Shown here: positions 46,385 to 54,457 of the stretch, piece by piece | Layout: each line of letters opens with the position of its first letter | How positions within the stretch are numbered: position 1 is the stretch's first letter | Assembly (NCBI GenBank): GCA_016930715.1 | Contig: JAFGGC010000013.1 | Span: 71,796 to 135,795 of the forward strand | Source of the DNA: Endomicrobiales bacterium | Lineage (GTDB): Bacteria; Elusimicrobiota; Endomicrobiia; Endomicrobiales; JAFGGC01 | Length of the DNA stretch: 64,000 bases | Direction: 5' to 3' | Translations under genes and position numbers: made by a program | Notes under the pieces: generated by a model | The model's database searches: none | Told to the model about the DNA's origin: nothing | What the model saw: only the letters and a program-made list of their open reading frames with translations

Positions 46385-46845
46385 TGGCCGAAGGGATCTA
46401 CCTCACGAAAGAGGGAAGGAATAAGCTGGTCGACGAGCTTGAAAAGCTGAAAAAACGCAAACCCCAGCTTTCGGAAGAAATAGCGAAAGCAAGGGAGCTC
46501 GGCGACCTCAAAGAGAACGCCGAGTACCACGCGGCCAAGGAAGCCCTTACCAACCTTCAGCGAAGGATAGCGGAGATCGAGAACAAGCTATCTCGTGCGA
46601 AAATACTTGAGACAAAAAATACCGACAAGGTTTACATAGGAGTTACCGTTTCCATGCGGGAGGCCGACACGGGCGACGAGTACGACTACACGATAGTGGA
46701 CGCCGAGGAAGCCAACCCCGCTGAAAAAAAGATATCGCTCAAATCACCGCTGGCTCAAGGGTTATTGGGGCATAAAAAGGGAGATAAGGTAAAGGTCCGG
46801 CTTCCCGGCGGCGAAACCGAGTACGAGATACTTAAGATAACTTGA
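46384..46845 (+). CDS. greA: Transcription elongation factor GreA
   Basis: A 153-residue GreA. The N-terminal coiled coil has EIAKARELGDLKENAEYHAA (about 34-53) with the acidic tip that enters the RNA polymerase channel, and the C-terminal FKBP-like domain ends KISLKSPLAQGLLGHKKGD. Start at ATG 46384, 6 bases after AGGAG at 46373-46377 and overlapping the ispG stop. It rescues backtracked polymerase. Confidence 0.96.
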   Translation: MAEGIYLTKEGRNKLVDELEKLKKRKPQLSEEIAKARELGDLKENAEYHAAKEALTNLQRRIAEIENKLSRAKILETKNTDKVYIGVTVSMREADTGDEYDYTIVDAEEANPAEKKISLKSPLAQGLLGHKKGDKVKVRLPGGETEYEILKIT

Positions 46846-46854
46846 GGCACGAAG

Positions 46855-46882
46855 AATTTGAGATTTGAAATTTGAGATCTGA
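46855..46882. repeat. Single-arm heptamer array between greA and proS
   Basis: Four contiguous 7-bp units, consensus RATTTGA (46855-46882), with no inverted partner before proS. It occupies much of the 67-base gap. Confidence 0.75.
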
Positions 46883-46912
46883 AAACCTCGGATCAAAAGA
46901 AGGATCGACCCT

Positions 46913-48628
46913 ATGTTATTCTCAAAGTTGTTCATTCCGACTCTCAGAGAGGCTCCGGCCGACGCCGACACGGTTTCGGCCAAGCTCATGATGCGTTCCG
47001 GCATGATAAGGAAGCTCGCCTCCGGCATATACGAGTGGCTGCCGCTGGGCCTGAAGGTACTTAAAAAAGTGGAGTGCATCATCCGTGAAGAAATGAACGC
47101 CGCGGGCGGCAACGAGGTCTGGCTTCCGCTTCTACTGCCCAAGGATCTCTGGACGGAGACCGGGCGCTGGAACGTGTACGGCAAGGAGCTCTTCCGTCTT
47201 AAAGACAGGAAGGACTCGGAATTCTGCCTGGGGCCCACCCACGAAGAGATAATAACCGACCTCGTCAGGCGCGACGTCCGCTCTTACAGGCAGCTTCCGC
47301 TTATGCTCTATCAGTTTGGTACCAAATTCCGCGACGAGATACGCCCGCGTTTTGGCATAATGCGGGCGCGCGAGTTCCTGATGAAAGACGCCTACTCCTT
47401 CCACGCGGACGATACAGACCTCGAGAGGTACTACATGGTCGCCTTCGAGGCCTATAAAAAGGTCTGCGAGAGGTGCGGTTTCAAGTACAGGGCGGTCGAA
47501 GCGGCGACGGGCGCCATAGGAGGGTCTTTTTCGCACGAATTCATGGTGCTTGCCGACACAGGCGAGGAGGAGATTGCCTGGTGCGACTGCGGATATGGCG
47601 CCAACGTTGAGAAAGCGGAATGCCTGAAGTCAGAGATTAGAAAAGAGAAAGTAGAAAGTAGTAAAAACAAGCCGGAAGAAGTACATACGCCGAACCTTAA
47701 AACCGTAGAAGAGGTGGGTGAATTTCTCAAGGCGGAGCCGCGGAAGTTCATCAAGACGCTTGTGTACCTGTGCGACGATTCGCCGGTGGTGGCTCTGGTC
47801 AGGGGCGATTACGAGGTAAACGAGGCCAAGCTCCAGCAGGTAGTCGGATGTTCAGGAATCGCGCTGGCCGACGAGGCCGTGATAAACAGGATTACCGGCG
47901 CCCCGCTCGGTTTTGCCGGCCCGGTGGGCCTGAAAGAAAAGGTGAAGATGGTTGCGGACTACAGCGTTGAGTCCATAGCGGACGGTATTTCGGGCGCAAA
48001 CAAGAAAGACTATCACCTGAAGAACGTCAGCATGGGCAGGGATTTCGTGGCGGATGTCTCCGCGGATATAAGGCAAGTGGAAAAAGGCGACGCGTGTCCG
48101 CGCTGCAAAAAACCCCTTCAATTTGCAAGGGGAATCGAGATAGGGCACACTTTCAAGCTGGGGCTGAAATACTCGAAGGCGATGAACGCGGTTTACCTTG
48201 ACGAGCAGGGCAAGGAAAACCTGATGGTAATGGGCTGCTACGGCATAGGTGTTTCCAGGATCGTCGCCGCGACAGTAGAGCAGTCAAACGACGAAAACGG
48301 CATAATCTGGCCGGTGGCGCTTGCCCCGTACCAGGTGGCGGTAGTGCCGGTCAACTACGCGGACGAGAACGTCAAAAAGGCCAGCGATAAAATATACGAG
48401 GACCTGCAAAAAGCGGGCGTGGACGTCCTTCTTGACGACCGGGACGAGAGGGCCGGCATTAAATTCAAGGATATGGATCTCATAGGCATACCTTGGCGCA
48501 TAACAATAGGCGATAAGAACCTGAAAAACGGCAAGGTGGAGATTAAGGCCCGCTGGCAGAAGAATTCGGAATCACAGCTTGTTGACGCCGCGGAGGCGGC
48601 GCGGGAAATCAAAAAACTTGTCGGTTGA
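46913..48628 (+). CDS. proS: Prolyl-tRNA synthetase (bacterial type)
   Basis: A 571-residue class II synthetase. Motif 2 region LGPTHEEIITDLVRR (about 103-117), KFRDEIRPRFGIMRAREF (about 140-157) and motif 3 GCYGIGVSRIVAA (about 442-454) are conserved. The editing (INS) domain (about 225-400) interrupts the catalytic core, as in bacterial ProRS. Inside that domain a Lys/Glu/Ser-rich stretch, about codons 240-251, is encoded by a 7-bp-period repeat (47630-47664). The aminoacylation motifs are intact. Confidence 0.96.
   Translation: MLFSKLFIPTLREAPADADTVSAKLMMRSGMIRKLASGIYEWLPLGLKVLKKVECIIREEMNAAGGNEVWLPLLLPKDLWTETGRWNVYGKELFRLKDRKDSEFCLGPTHEEIITDLVRRDVRSYRQLPLMLYQFGTKFRDEIRPRFGIMRAREFLMKDAYSFHADDTDLERYYMVAFEAYKKVCERCGFKYRAVEAATGAIGGSFSHEFMVLADTGEEEIAWCDCGYGANVEKAECLKSEIRKEKVESSKNKPEEVHTPNLKTVEEVGEFLKAEPRKFIKTLVYLCDDSPVVALVRGDYEVNEAKLQQVVGCSGIALADEAVINRITGAPLGFAGPVGLKEKVKMVADYSVESIADGISGANKKDYHLKNVSMGRDFVADVSADIRQVEKGDACPRCKKPLQFARGIEIGHTFKLGLKYSKAMNAVYLDEQGKENLMVMGCYGIGVSRIVAATVEQSNDENGIIWPVALAPYQVAVVPVNYADENVKKASDKIYEDLQKAGVDVLLDDRDERAGIKFKDMDLIGIPWRITIGDKNLKNGKVEIKARWQKNSESQLVDAAEAAREIKKLVG
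47630..47664. repeat. Degenerate heptamer array inside proS
   Basis: Five contiguous 7-bp units (47630-47664), most with a G-x-A-G-A-A-A-like core, encoding a charged low-complexity stretch in the editing domain of proS. Base composition is A/G-rich and unlike its flanks. It resembles the intergenic heptamer arrays of this window. Confidence 0.55.
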
Positions 48629-48642
48629 AAAAACCCGGGAGC

Positions 48643-48671
48643 TTGCAAAAGGTTTTTGTATTTAGTAAAAT
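48643..48671 (+). promoter_or_regulatory. Predicted promoter of rimP-nusA-infB
   Basis: TTGCAA at 48643-48648 and TAAAAT at 48666-48671 with a 17-base spacer. The expected transcript start at about 48678 falls just before a 10-bp hairpin, leaving a leader of about 40 bases before rimP. Confidence 0.65.
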
Positions 48672-48681
48672 ACCAAAGTAC

Positions 48682-48708
48682 AGAGAGCGGCAGTCGCCGC
48701 TCTCTTTT
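48682..48708 (+). terminator. Perfect 10-bp hairpin with T-run in the rimP leader
   Basis: AGAGAGCGGC (48682-48691) pairs perfectly with GCCGCTCTCT (48696-48705) around a 4-base loop; the last stem T is followed by three more. It lies between the predicted promoter and the rimP ATG, with no Shine-Dalgarno after it. It may attenuate or stabilise the transcript, or end read-through from proS. Confidence 0.7.
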
Positions 48709-48716
48709 GGTTAAAT

Positions 48717-49172
48717 ATGAACAGGCTTGAAGAAATCGAAAAGACCATAACCCCTATTCTTGAGCAGGAAAAGATGGAGCTCGTGGACCTCCAGTACGCG
48801 GGGGAGTCAGGCAGGAAGGTCTTGAGGGTGTTTATCGACAAGGAAGGAGGGGTTAGGCTTGACGACTGCGAGCGAATGAGCTCCGTCATAGGAGCGGTTC
48901 TCGACAAATCGGACCCAATAACGGAGCCTTACGTGCTTGAAGTTTCGTCCCCGGGCCTGGACAGGGTGCTTAAGAAGGAAAAGGATTTCGTCAAGTTCAA
49001 AGGAAAAAAAGCGCGTATCTCCCTTTTTGCCCCGGTTGACGGCCAGAGGAATTTCAGCGGGCCGATACTGGAGGCCGGCGGCGGGAAGATAAAGATAGAC
49101 GACGTGACGGGCAAAACGGTGGAGCTTGAGCTCGACAGGATAGCCAGGGCACGGCTTGAACCGGAAATTTAA
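48717..49172 (+). CDS. rimP: Ribosome maturation factor RimP
   Basis: A 151-residue protein needed for 30S maturation. MELVDLQYAGESGRKVLRVFIDKEGG (in part) is the N-terminal domain core, and YVLEVSSPGLDRVLKKEKDFVKFKGK (in part, about 80-105) is the RimP signature. The ATG at 48717 is preceded by a hairpin and by no clear ribosome-binding site. nusA and infB follow, the conserved order. Confidence 0.95.
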   Translation: MNRLEEIEKTITPILEQEKMELVDLQYAGESGRKVLRVFIDKEGGVRLDDCERMSSVIGAVLDKSDPITEPYVLEVSSPGLDRVLKKEKDFVKFKGKKARISLFAPVDGQRNFSGPILEAGGGKIKIDDVTGKTVELELDRIARARLEPEI

Positions 49173-49176
49173 AAGA

Positions 49177-49263
49177 CAGCGGATAGAAAATAGCGGATAG
49201 CGTATAGTAAAAAGATTTTGACCAGGATTAATCTAAACGCTATGCGCTATACGCTAAACGCTA
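49177..49263. repeat. Inverted heptamer array (TAGCGNN family) between rimP and nusA
   Basis: Five 7-bp units at 49177-49211, consensus TAGCGGA/TAGCGTA with two degenerate units, face four inverted units at 49234-49261 (TAAACGC/TATACGC). The arms are imperfect complements around 22 bases. The heptamer type is shared with the element at 41065-41159. Confidence 0.85.
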
Positions 49264-49283
49264 GAATGAACGGAGAGAGAAAG

Positions 49284-50696
49284 ATGTCGGAGAAAAGCGA
49301 ACTCATACTTGCGCTTGAGCAGATCGAAAAAGACAAAGGCATAAAACGCGAAGACATACTTCACGTTATTGAGAATGCCCTTGTGTCGGCGTACAAGAAG
49401 CACGTGGGCAAAAACGTGAACGTGGAGGCGCAGGTCGACCCAGAAACGGGGAGCATGAAGGCCGTCGTGGTCAAGAAGGTGGTGGACGAAATAGCCAACC
49501 CGGGGCTTGAGATAAAACTTGACGAAGCGAAAAGGGCAGACTCTCAGATAAAAACGGGGGATGACCTCAAAATACCGCTTGATACCCAGGATTTCGCCCG
49601 CATAGCGGCCCAGACCGCGAAACAGGTCATAATGCAGAAGATAAAGGAGTCCGAAAGGGAAAGCCTCTTTGACGAATACCAGAAGAAGATCGGCGTTATG
49701 GTGTCGGGCGTTGTGTGGCGCTTTGCCAACAGGAACCTCATAGTGGACATCGGGAAAACCGAAGCCATACTTCCCATTTCGGAGCAGATCTTCAGGGAGA
49801 GGTTCAATCTCGGCCAGCATATAAGGGCCGTGATAGTCAGAGTGGAAAAGAGCCCGAGAGGCCCGGCCATAATCCTTTCAAGGAGCCACCCGGACGTGGT
49901 CAAGCGCCTTTTTGAGGTGGAAGTGCCTGAAATTTACGAGAAGATCGTCGAGATAGTCAACGTCGTGCGCGAGGCCGGCATGAGGACAAAAGTGGCCGTG
50001 ATATCGAGGAACCCCAAGGTGGATCCCGTTGGCGCCTGCGTGGGCGTCAAGGGCGCCAGGGTAAAACCTATAATAGAAGAGCTTCAGGGCGAAAGGATCG
50101 ACCTCATACCGTTCACCAACGACCCCGCAAAATACATAGCTTCAGCTCTTTCCCCGGCAAAAGTCATAGCCGTGTCTTTGTTGTCCGAGAACGAAAAAAA
50201 GGCGGAAGTGCTTGTCGGCGACGACATGCTTTCCCTCGCGATAGGAAAGAACGGTCATAACGTGAGGCTTGCGGCAAGGCTTACCGGATGGCACATCGAC
50301 GTCAAGTCCGAAGCCCAGAAAAAGAAAGAGGCCAGCGAAAAGAGCGCGCTTACCGTCCAGAGCCTTGAAAAACTGGAAGGCATAGGGCCCAAGACGGCCG
50401 ATGTGCTTCTAAAGGCAGGCATACGCGACATCGCAAAACTCGCAGGAATGAACGTTGATGACCTCACGGCGTTTCAGGGCATAGGCCCGAAAACCGCGGA
50501 AAAGATCATCGATTCGGCCGCCAAACACATAAGGGAGCGCTCCAAGGAGGCGGAGGAGCCGGCGAAGGAAGCCGCGGAAACTGAAACCGTCGGGAAAAAG
50601 GAAGAAAAGGCCGAGGCAAAACCAAAGAATGAAGAAAAACCAAAGGGCAAGAAGAAAGAAACTAAAAAGGAAAAAAACGCCGACAAGGAAGAATAA
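49284..50696 (+). CDS. nusA: Transcription termination/antitermination factor NusA
   Basis: A 470-residue NusA. The N-terminal RNAP-binding domain is followed by S1 (about 115-185, VMVSGVVWRFANRNLIVDIG) and two KH domains (ACVGVKGARVKPI, then LSLAIGKNGHNVRLAARLTGW at about 315-335). Two helix-hairpin-helix repeats follow (LEGIGPKTADVLL, FQGIGPKTAEKII), then a Lys/Glu tail of about 50 residues. Start at ATG 49284, 6 bases after GGAGAG at 49272-49277; in-frame ATG 49266 is alternative. Confidence 0.95.
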   Translation: MSEKSELILALEQIEKDKGIKREDILHVIENALVSAYKKHVGKNVNVEAQVDPETGSMKAVVVKKVVDEIANPGLEIKLDEAKRADSQIKTGDDLKIPLDTQDFARIAAQTAKQVIMQKIKESERESLFDEYQKKIGVMVSGVVWRFANRNLIVDIGKTEAILPISEQIFRERFNLGQHIRAVIVRVEKSPRGPAIILSRSHPDVVKRLFEVEVPEIYEKIVEIVNVVREAGMRTKVAVISRNPKVDPVGACVGVKGARVKPIIEELQGERIDLIPFTNDPAKYIASALSPAKVIAVSLLSENEKKAEVLVGDDMLSLAIGKNGHNVRLAARLTGWHIDVKSEAQKKKEASEKSALTVQSLEKLEGIGPKTADVLLKAGIRDIAKLAGMNVDDLTAFQGIGPKTAEKIIDSAAKHIRERSKEAEEPAKEAAETETVGKKEEKAEAKPKNEEKPKGKKKETKKEKNADKEE

Positions 50697-50699
50697 TTG

Positions 50700-52946
50700 A
50701 TGACACAGAAAACACCTAAACAAACGGCCAAGAAAACGGCCAAAGAAGCCGCCAAACCCAAAAAAAGCGCGGGTGCTGTACCGGCCAAGAAGGAAACCGA
50801 AGAAAAAAAGCCGGGCAAGAAAGCCACTGCGGTGAAAAAGGTCCAGGCCCCCGTCAAGAAGAAGGCGGTCGAAGAAAAAACGCACGAAGCAGTACCCGTT
50901 CAGGAAGTTAAGGAGAAAAAGCCTGTTAAGAAGGCGAAAGCGGCTCCGGGGCAGCATGTGCCGTCTGCGGTTCATGAAAAGCCGGAGCATCCCGCCTCCG
51001 CTGCGAAGCCCGCGCATCCTAAAACATACGTAGTAAAACCCGAAAAACCCGAAGAAATCCATAAAAAAGACGAAAAACCGCACCATCCTCACAAAGCCGA
51101 ACAGGCAGTGAAACCGCAGGAAGTCCATAAGATTCCTGAACCCGGAACGGAAGCGCCTGCTGAGCCCGTGCCGTCCAAGGCGCCCGAGGCCCCTAAGGCC
51201 CCCGTATATAAGGGAGAGGTGAAAATAAACGAACTCATTACGATACGCGACCTCGCCGAGAGGATGAACGAGAAGCCCGGGGAGCTCCTGAAAAAGCTGC
51301 TTTCGATGGGAACGCTCGCGACCATCAACCAGAGGCTTGACAGGGAGATAGCGGAGCTTTTGGCGCAGGAGTTCGGGTATAAGACGAAATTCGAATCGGT
51401 TTATTCCGAAGACGCGATGCACGAAGTGAAAGATGACCCGTCAAAACTCAAACCTCGCCCGCCGGTAGTCACTATCATGGGGCACGTCGATCACGGAAAG
51501 ACTTCGCTTCTTGACGCCATAAGGGAATCAAACGTCGTTGACGGAGAAGCCGGCGGCATAACGCAGCACATAGGCGCCTACAAGGTCAAGACCGCCCACG
51601 GCGCAATAGCTTTCCTTGACACGCCGGGTCACGAGGCTTTCACCGCCATGCGTTCCCGCGGGGCCAAGGCGACCGATATAGTAGTGCTCGTGGTTTCCGC
51701 CGGCGACGGTGTGATGCCTCAGACGGTCGAGGCGATAGACCACGCCCGCGCCGCAGGCGTGCCGATAATCGTGGCGATAAACAAGATCGACCTCCCCACC
51801 GCCAATCCCCAGCAGACGAAGCAGGAGCTGTCAAAATACAATCTTGTTTCAGAGGACTGGGGCGGCGATACGATAATGGTGGAGGTTTCAGCGAAAAAAC
51901 GCATAAACATACAGAACCTTCTTGAAATGGTTTTACTCAAGGCCGAGATGATGGAGCTTAAGGCCGATCCCGACAGGACGGCTCAGGGGGTCGTTATAGA
52001 AGCGAAACTCGATTCCAAGAGAGGGCCTGTGGCGACCGTACTGGTGCAGACAGGTACGCTTAAAATAGGAGACAACATAGTCCTGGGCACGACTTACGGA
52101 AAGGTAAGGGCCATGGTGGATGAGCACGGAATGAGGCTTGCTTCCGCGCCTCCGAGCACTCCGGTCGAGATTCTGGGCATAAACACTCCGCCGCAGGCGG
52201 GCGACACTATTATTGCCGTCGGACAGGAATACCAGGCGCGCGAGGTGGCCGAGTCTAGGGCCAACCGCGCCAAGGAAGACGCCTTAAGGCCCCGCCACCA
52301 TCTTTCGCTTGAGGATATAGCGGCCGGCAAGGTCAAGGATCTGAGAATAGTGCTCAAGGCTGACGTCCAGGGTTCAATCGGGGCGCTTTCCGACGCTCTT
52401 GAGCGGCTTTCGACATCGGAAATAAACCTGAAGATCATCCACTCCGGCGCCGGAGGTATCACCGAATCGGACATCATGCTTGCGGCGGCGTCAGACGCCA
52501 TGATAATCGGTTTCAATATCAGGCCGGACACCTACGTGGAAAAACTGGCGGAAAGCGAAGGGGTCAGCATAAGGATTTACAGGATAATATACGAGCTGAT
52601 AGCCGACGTCAAGGCGGCGATGGAAGGCATGCTCGAACCGCAGTTGAAGGAAGTGAACATAGGCAAGGCGTTCGTCAAGCAGACGTTCAGGATAACGAAA
52701 GTGGGGATGGTGGCCGGATGCATGGTTTCGGAAGGAAAGATACAGCGCGTCAATAAAGTCCGGCTCGTGAGGGACAGCGTTATCGTTTACGAGGGAGTCA
52801 TCGCTTCACTCCACAGGTTCAAGGACGACGTCAGGGAAGTCGATAAAGGTTTCGAATGCGGGATTGCGCTCGAGAATTTCGCCGACATAAAGACCGGCGA
52901 CGTGATAGAGTCTTTCACCCAGGAAAAAATAGCCAGAAAACTCTGA
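50700..52946 (+). CDS. infB: Translation initiation factor IF-2
   Basis: A 748-residue IF-2. About 175 residues of Lys/Pro/Ala-rich low-complexity N-terminus precede the IF2N subdomain (about 176-225), then the GTPase: G1 GHVDHGKTSLLDAI, G3 DTPGHEAF, G4 NKIDLP, all canonical. Domains II-IV follow, with the fMet-tRNA-binding C-terminus. TTG 50697 is an alternative start. YlxR and L7Ae-like genes, often between nusA and infB, are absent. Confidence 0.96.
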   Translation: MTQKTPKQTAKKTAKEAAKPKKSAGAVPAKKETEEKKPGKKATAVKKVQAPVKKKAVEEKTHEAVPVQEVKEKKPVKKAKAAPGQHVPSAVHEKPEHPASAAKPAHPKTYVVKPEKPEEIHKKDEKPHHPHKAEQAVKPQEVHKIPEPGTEAPAEPVPSKAPEAPKAPVYKGEVKINELITIRDLAERMNEKPGELLKKLLSMGTLATINQRLDREIAELLAQEFGYKTKFESVYSEDAMHEVKDDPSKLKPRPPVVTIMGHVDHGKTSLLDAIRESNVVDGEAGGITQHIGAYKVKTAHGAIAFLDTPGHEAFTAMRSRGAKATDIVVLVVSAGDGVMPQTVEAIDHARAAGVPIIVAINKIDLPTANPQQTKQELSKYNLVSEDWGGDTIMVEVSAKKRINIQNLLEMVLLKAEMMELKADPDRTAQGVVIEAKLDSKRGPVATVLVQTGTLKIGDNIVLGTTYGKVRAMVDEHGMRLASAPPSTPVEILGINTPPQAGDTIIAVGQEYQAREVAESRANRAKEDALRPRHHLSLEDIAAGKVKDLRIVLKADVQGSIGALSDALERLSTSEINLKIIHSGAGGITESDIMLAAASDAMIIGFNIRPDTYVEKLAESEGVSIRIYRIIYELIADVKAAMEGMLEPQLKEVNIGKAFVKQTFRITKVGMVAGCMVSEGKIQRVNKVRLVRDSVIVYEGVIASLHRFKDDVREVDKGFECGIALENFADIKTGDVIESFTQEKIARKL

Positions 52947-52948
52947 AG

Positions 52949-53053
52949 ACAATTTCCAAACGACAATTTCTAATATCTAACAAACATTAGAATATCCTGG
53001 TTTAACCCGATTTTGACCGTTAGACATTAGATATTGTCTATTGAAAATTGTTG
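52949..53053. repeat. Inverted heptamer array between infB and rbfA
   Basis: Six 7-bp units at 52949-52990 (two copies of ACAATTT, others such as CTAATAT and CTAACAA) face five inverted units at 53019-53053. Read on the minus strand the right arm gives a similar order beginning ACAATTT. The loop is about 28 bases. The array ends 8 bases before the rbfA ATG. Confidence 0.85.
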
Positions 53054-53061
53054 TTAATATT

Positions 53062-53415
53062 ATGCAAAACTACAAGCGTTCAACCAGGGTTGGAGAACAG
53101 ATACAGCAGGAAATATCGAAGATAGTCCAGGAAATAAAGGATCCGGAATTCGGTTTTGTCACGATAACGGGGATAAAACTGACGGACGACCTTCTTAGCG
53201 CCAGGATCTTCTATTCGGTATTGGGCAGCCCGGAGGAGGTCAAAAGAAGCTGTCAAATACTGGAGGAACAGCTGAAACACATCAGGCACGAGCTTGCCGT
53301 AAGGCTGAACTTGAGAAGGACGCCAGATCTTACCCTTGAATACGATCATACGCCGGAAAAAGCGAACAGGGTCTTCGAGATACTTGAGAATCTGAAGAAA
53401 GAAGATCAGAAATAA
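53062..53415 (+). CDS. rbfA: Ribosome-binding factor A
   Basis: A 117-residue KH-like factor for 16S maturation. KRSTRVGEQIQQEISKIV at the start, IKDPEFGFVTITGIKLTDDL and LRRTPDLTLEYDHTPEKANRV are family blocks. The preferred start, ATG 53062, has no clear ribosome-binding site because the heptamer array abuts it; an in-frame TTG at 53041 lies within the array. Confidence 0.94.
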   Translation: MQNYKRSTRVGEQIQQEISKIVQEIKDPEFGFVTITGIKLTDDLLSARIFYSVLGSPEEVKRSCQILEEQLKHIRHELAVRLNLRRTPDLTLEYDHTPEKANRVFEILENLKKEDQK

Positions 53416-53470
53416 TACCGCGCCGAGCCCGCCGCCCGAACTTGCAGAACCGCAGGACGCGTTAGGACCA

Positions 53471-54457
53471 ATGAAAAGCGACTTAAAGAACCTCGCCAGA
53501 ATTGAACAAGCCATTTCAAAGTCCCGGACTTTTTTCATAGCCGGACACGTGAAGCCCGACGGCGACACGGTCGGTTCGGCTCTCGCGCTATCCTCGCTTC
53601 TCAAACGCCTTGGCAAGAAATGCGAGGTTTTTTCCGCGGAAGGGATTCCGGAATACCTTATGTTCCTGAAGGGCGCGGACAGGATAAAAATATCGAAAAA
53701 AGCCGAAGGGCATTTTGACTGCGCTATAATACTCGAATGTTCGGACCTCGAAAGAATGGGCGGCCTCATCGAGCCCTCGCAGGCCGGGATACTGATAAAC
53801 ATAGACCATCACGCTTTTTCATCGGAATACGGCGACATAAACCTTTTAGACCCCGGCGCGTCTTCAAGCGCCGAGCAGGTGTTTTTTCTTTTCAGGCACA
53901 TGAAGAAAGACCTTACCTGTCACGAGGCGGAGGCGCTCTACGTTGGCATTGTGACGGATACGGGAAAATTCCAGCAGACGAACACGACCGCGAAGGCACT
54001 GACCGTCGCGGCAGAGCTCCTGAAAAATGGAGTAAAACCGTTCAAGGTTTACGAGAAGCTTTACGCGACGCAGACGCTTTCGTCCTTGAGGCTTTTGGGG
54101 GGGGCGTTAGCGACGCTTGAGGTGACAGCGTCGGGCAAGGTGGCGCATATGCACGTGACGAAGGACATGTACGAGAAAGCGGGATCAGGCGCCGCCGAGA
54201 CCGAAGGGATAATAAACTATTCGATGATGATACCAGGGGTCCTTGTCGGGGTTCTGCTCAGGGAGAATGGCGGAACGGGCGGCGTAAAGGCGAGCCTGCG
54301 CTCGAGGGAAGGGATCGACGTCAACAATGTGGCGAAAAGGTTCGGCGGCGGAGGTCACAAGACGGCTTCGGGTTGCACGATAATGGCGGACCTTCCTTCG
54401 GCCAAAAAGGCGCTTCTGGAAGAAATAGCAAGGAATATAGGGGAAGCGGGGCTATGA
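53471..54457 (+). CDS. nrnA: DHH/DHHA1 phosphoesterase, NrnA-type
   Basis: A 328-residue protein that degrades short RNAs and dephosphorylates pAp. The DHH domain has FIAGHVKPDGDTVGSALAL (about 21-39), CSDLERMGG and NIDHHAFSSEYGDINLLDP (about 111-129). The DHHA1 domain ends RFGGGGHKTASGC (about 293-305). It lies between rbfA and truB, the position known from many bacteria. A Pro-rich open frame continues upstream of the ATG but has no start. Confidence 0.93.
   Translation: MKSDLKNLARIEQAISKSRTFFIAGHVKPDGDTVGSALALSSLLKRLGKKCEVFSAEGIPEYLMFLKGADRIKISKKAEGHFDCAIILECSDLERMGGLIEPSQAGILINIDHHAFSSEYGDINLLDPGASSSAEQVFFLFRHMKKDLTCHEAEALYVGIVTDTGKFQQTNTTAKALTVAAELLKNGVKPFKVYEKLYATQTLSSLRLLGGALATLEVTASGKVAHMHVTKDMYEKAGSGAAETEGIINYSMMIPGVLVGVLLRENGGTGGVKASLRSREGIDVNNVAKRFGGGGHKTASGCTIMADLPSAKKALLEEIARNIGEAGL

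Noticed and set aside
40401-53053. CRISPR array
   Set aside because: The repeat unit is 7 bp with no spacers, no 25-40 bp identical repeats, and no cas genes are present.
53414-53470. Pro-rich N-terminal extension of NrnA
   Set aside because: The frame is open but lacks any usual start codon, and the ATG at 53471 matches the family start.
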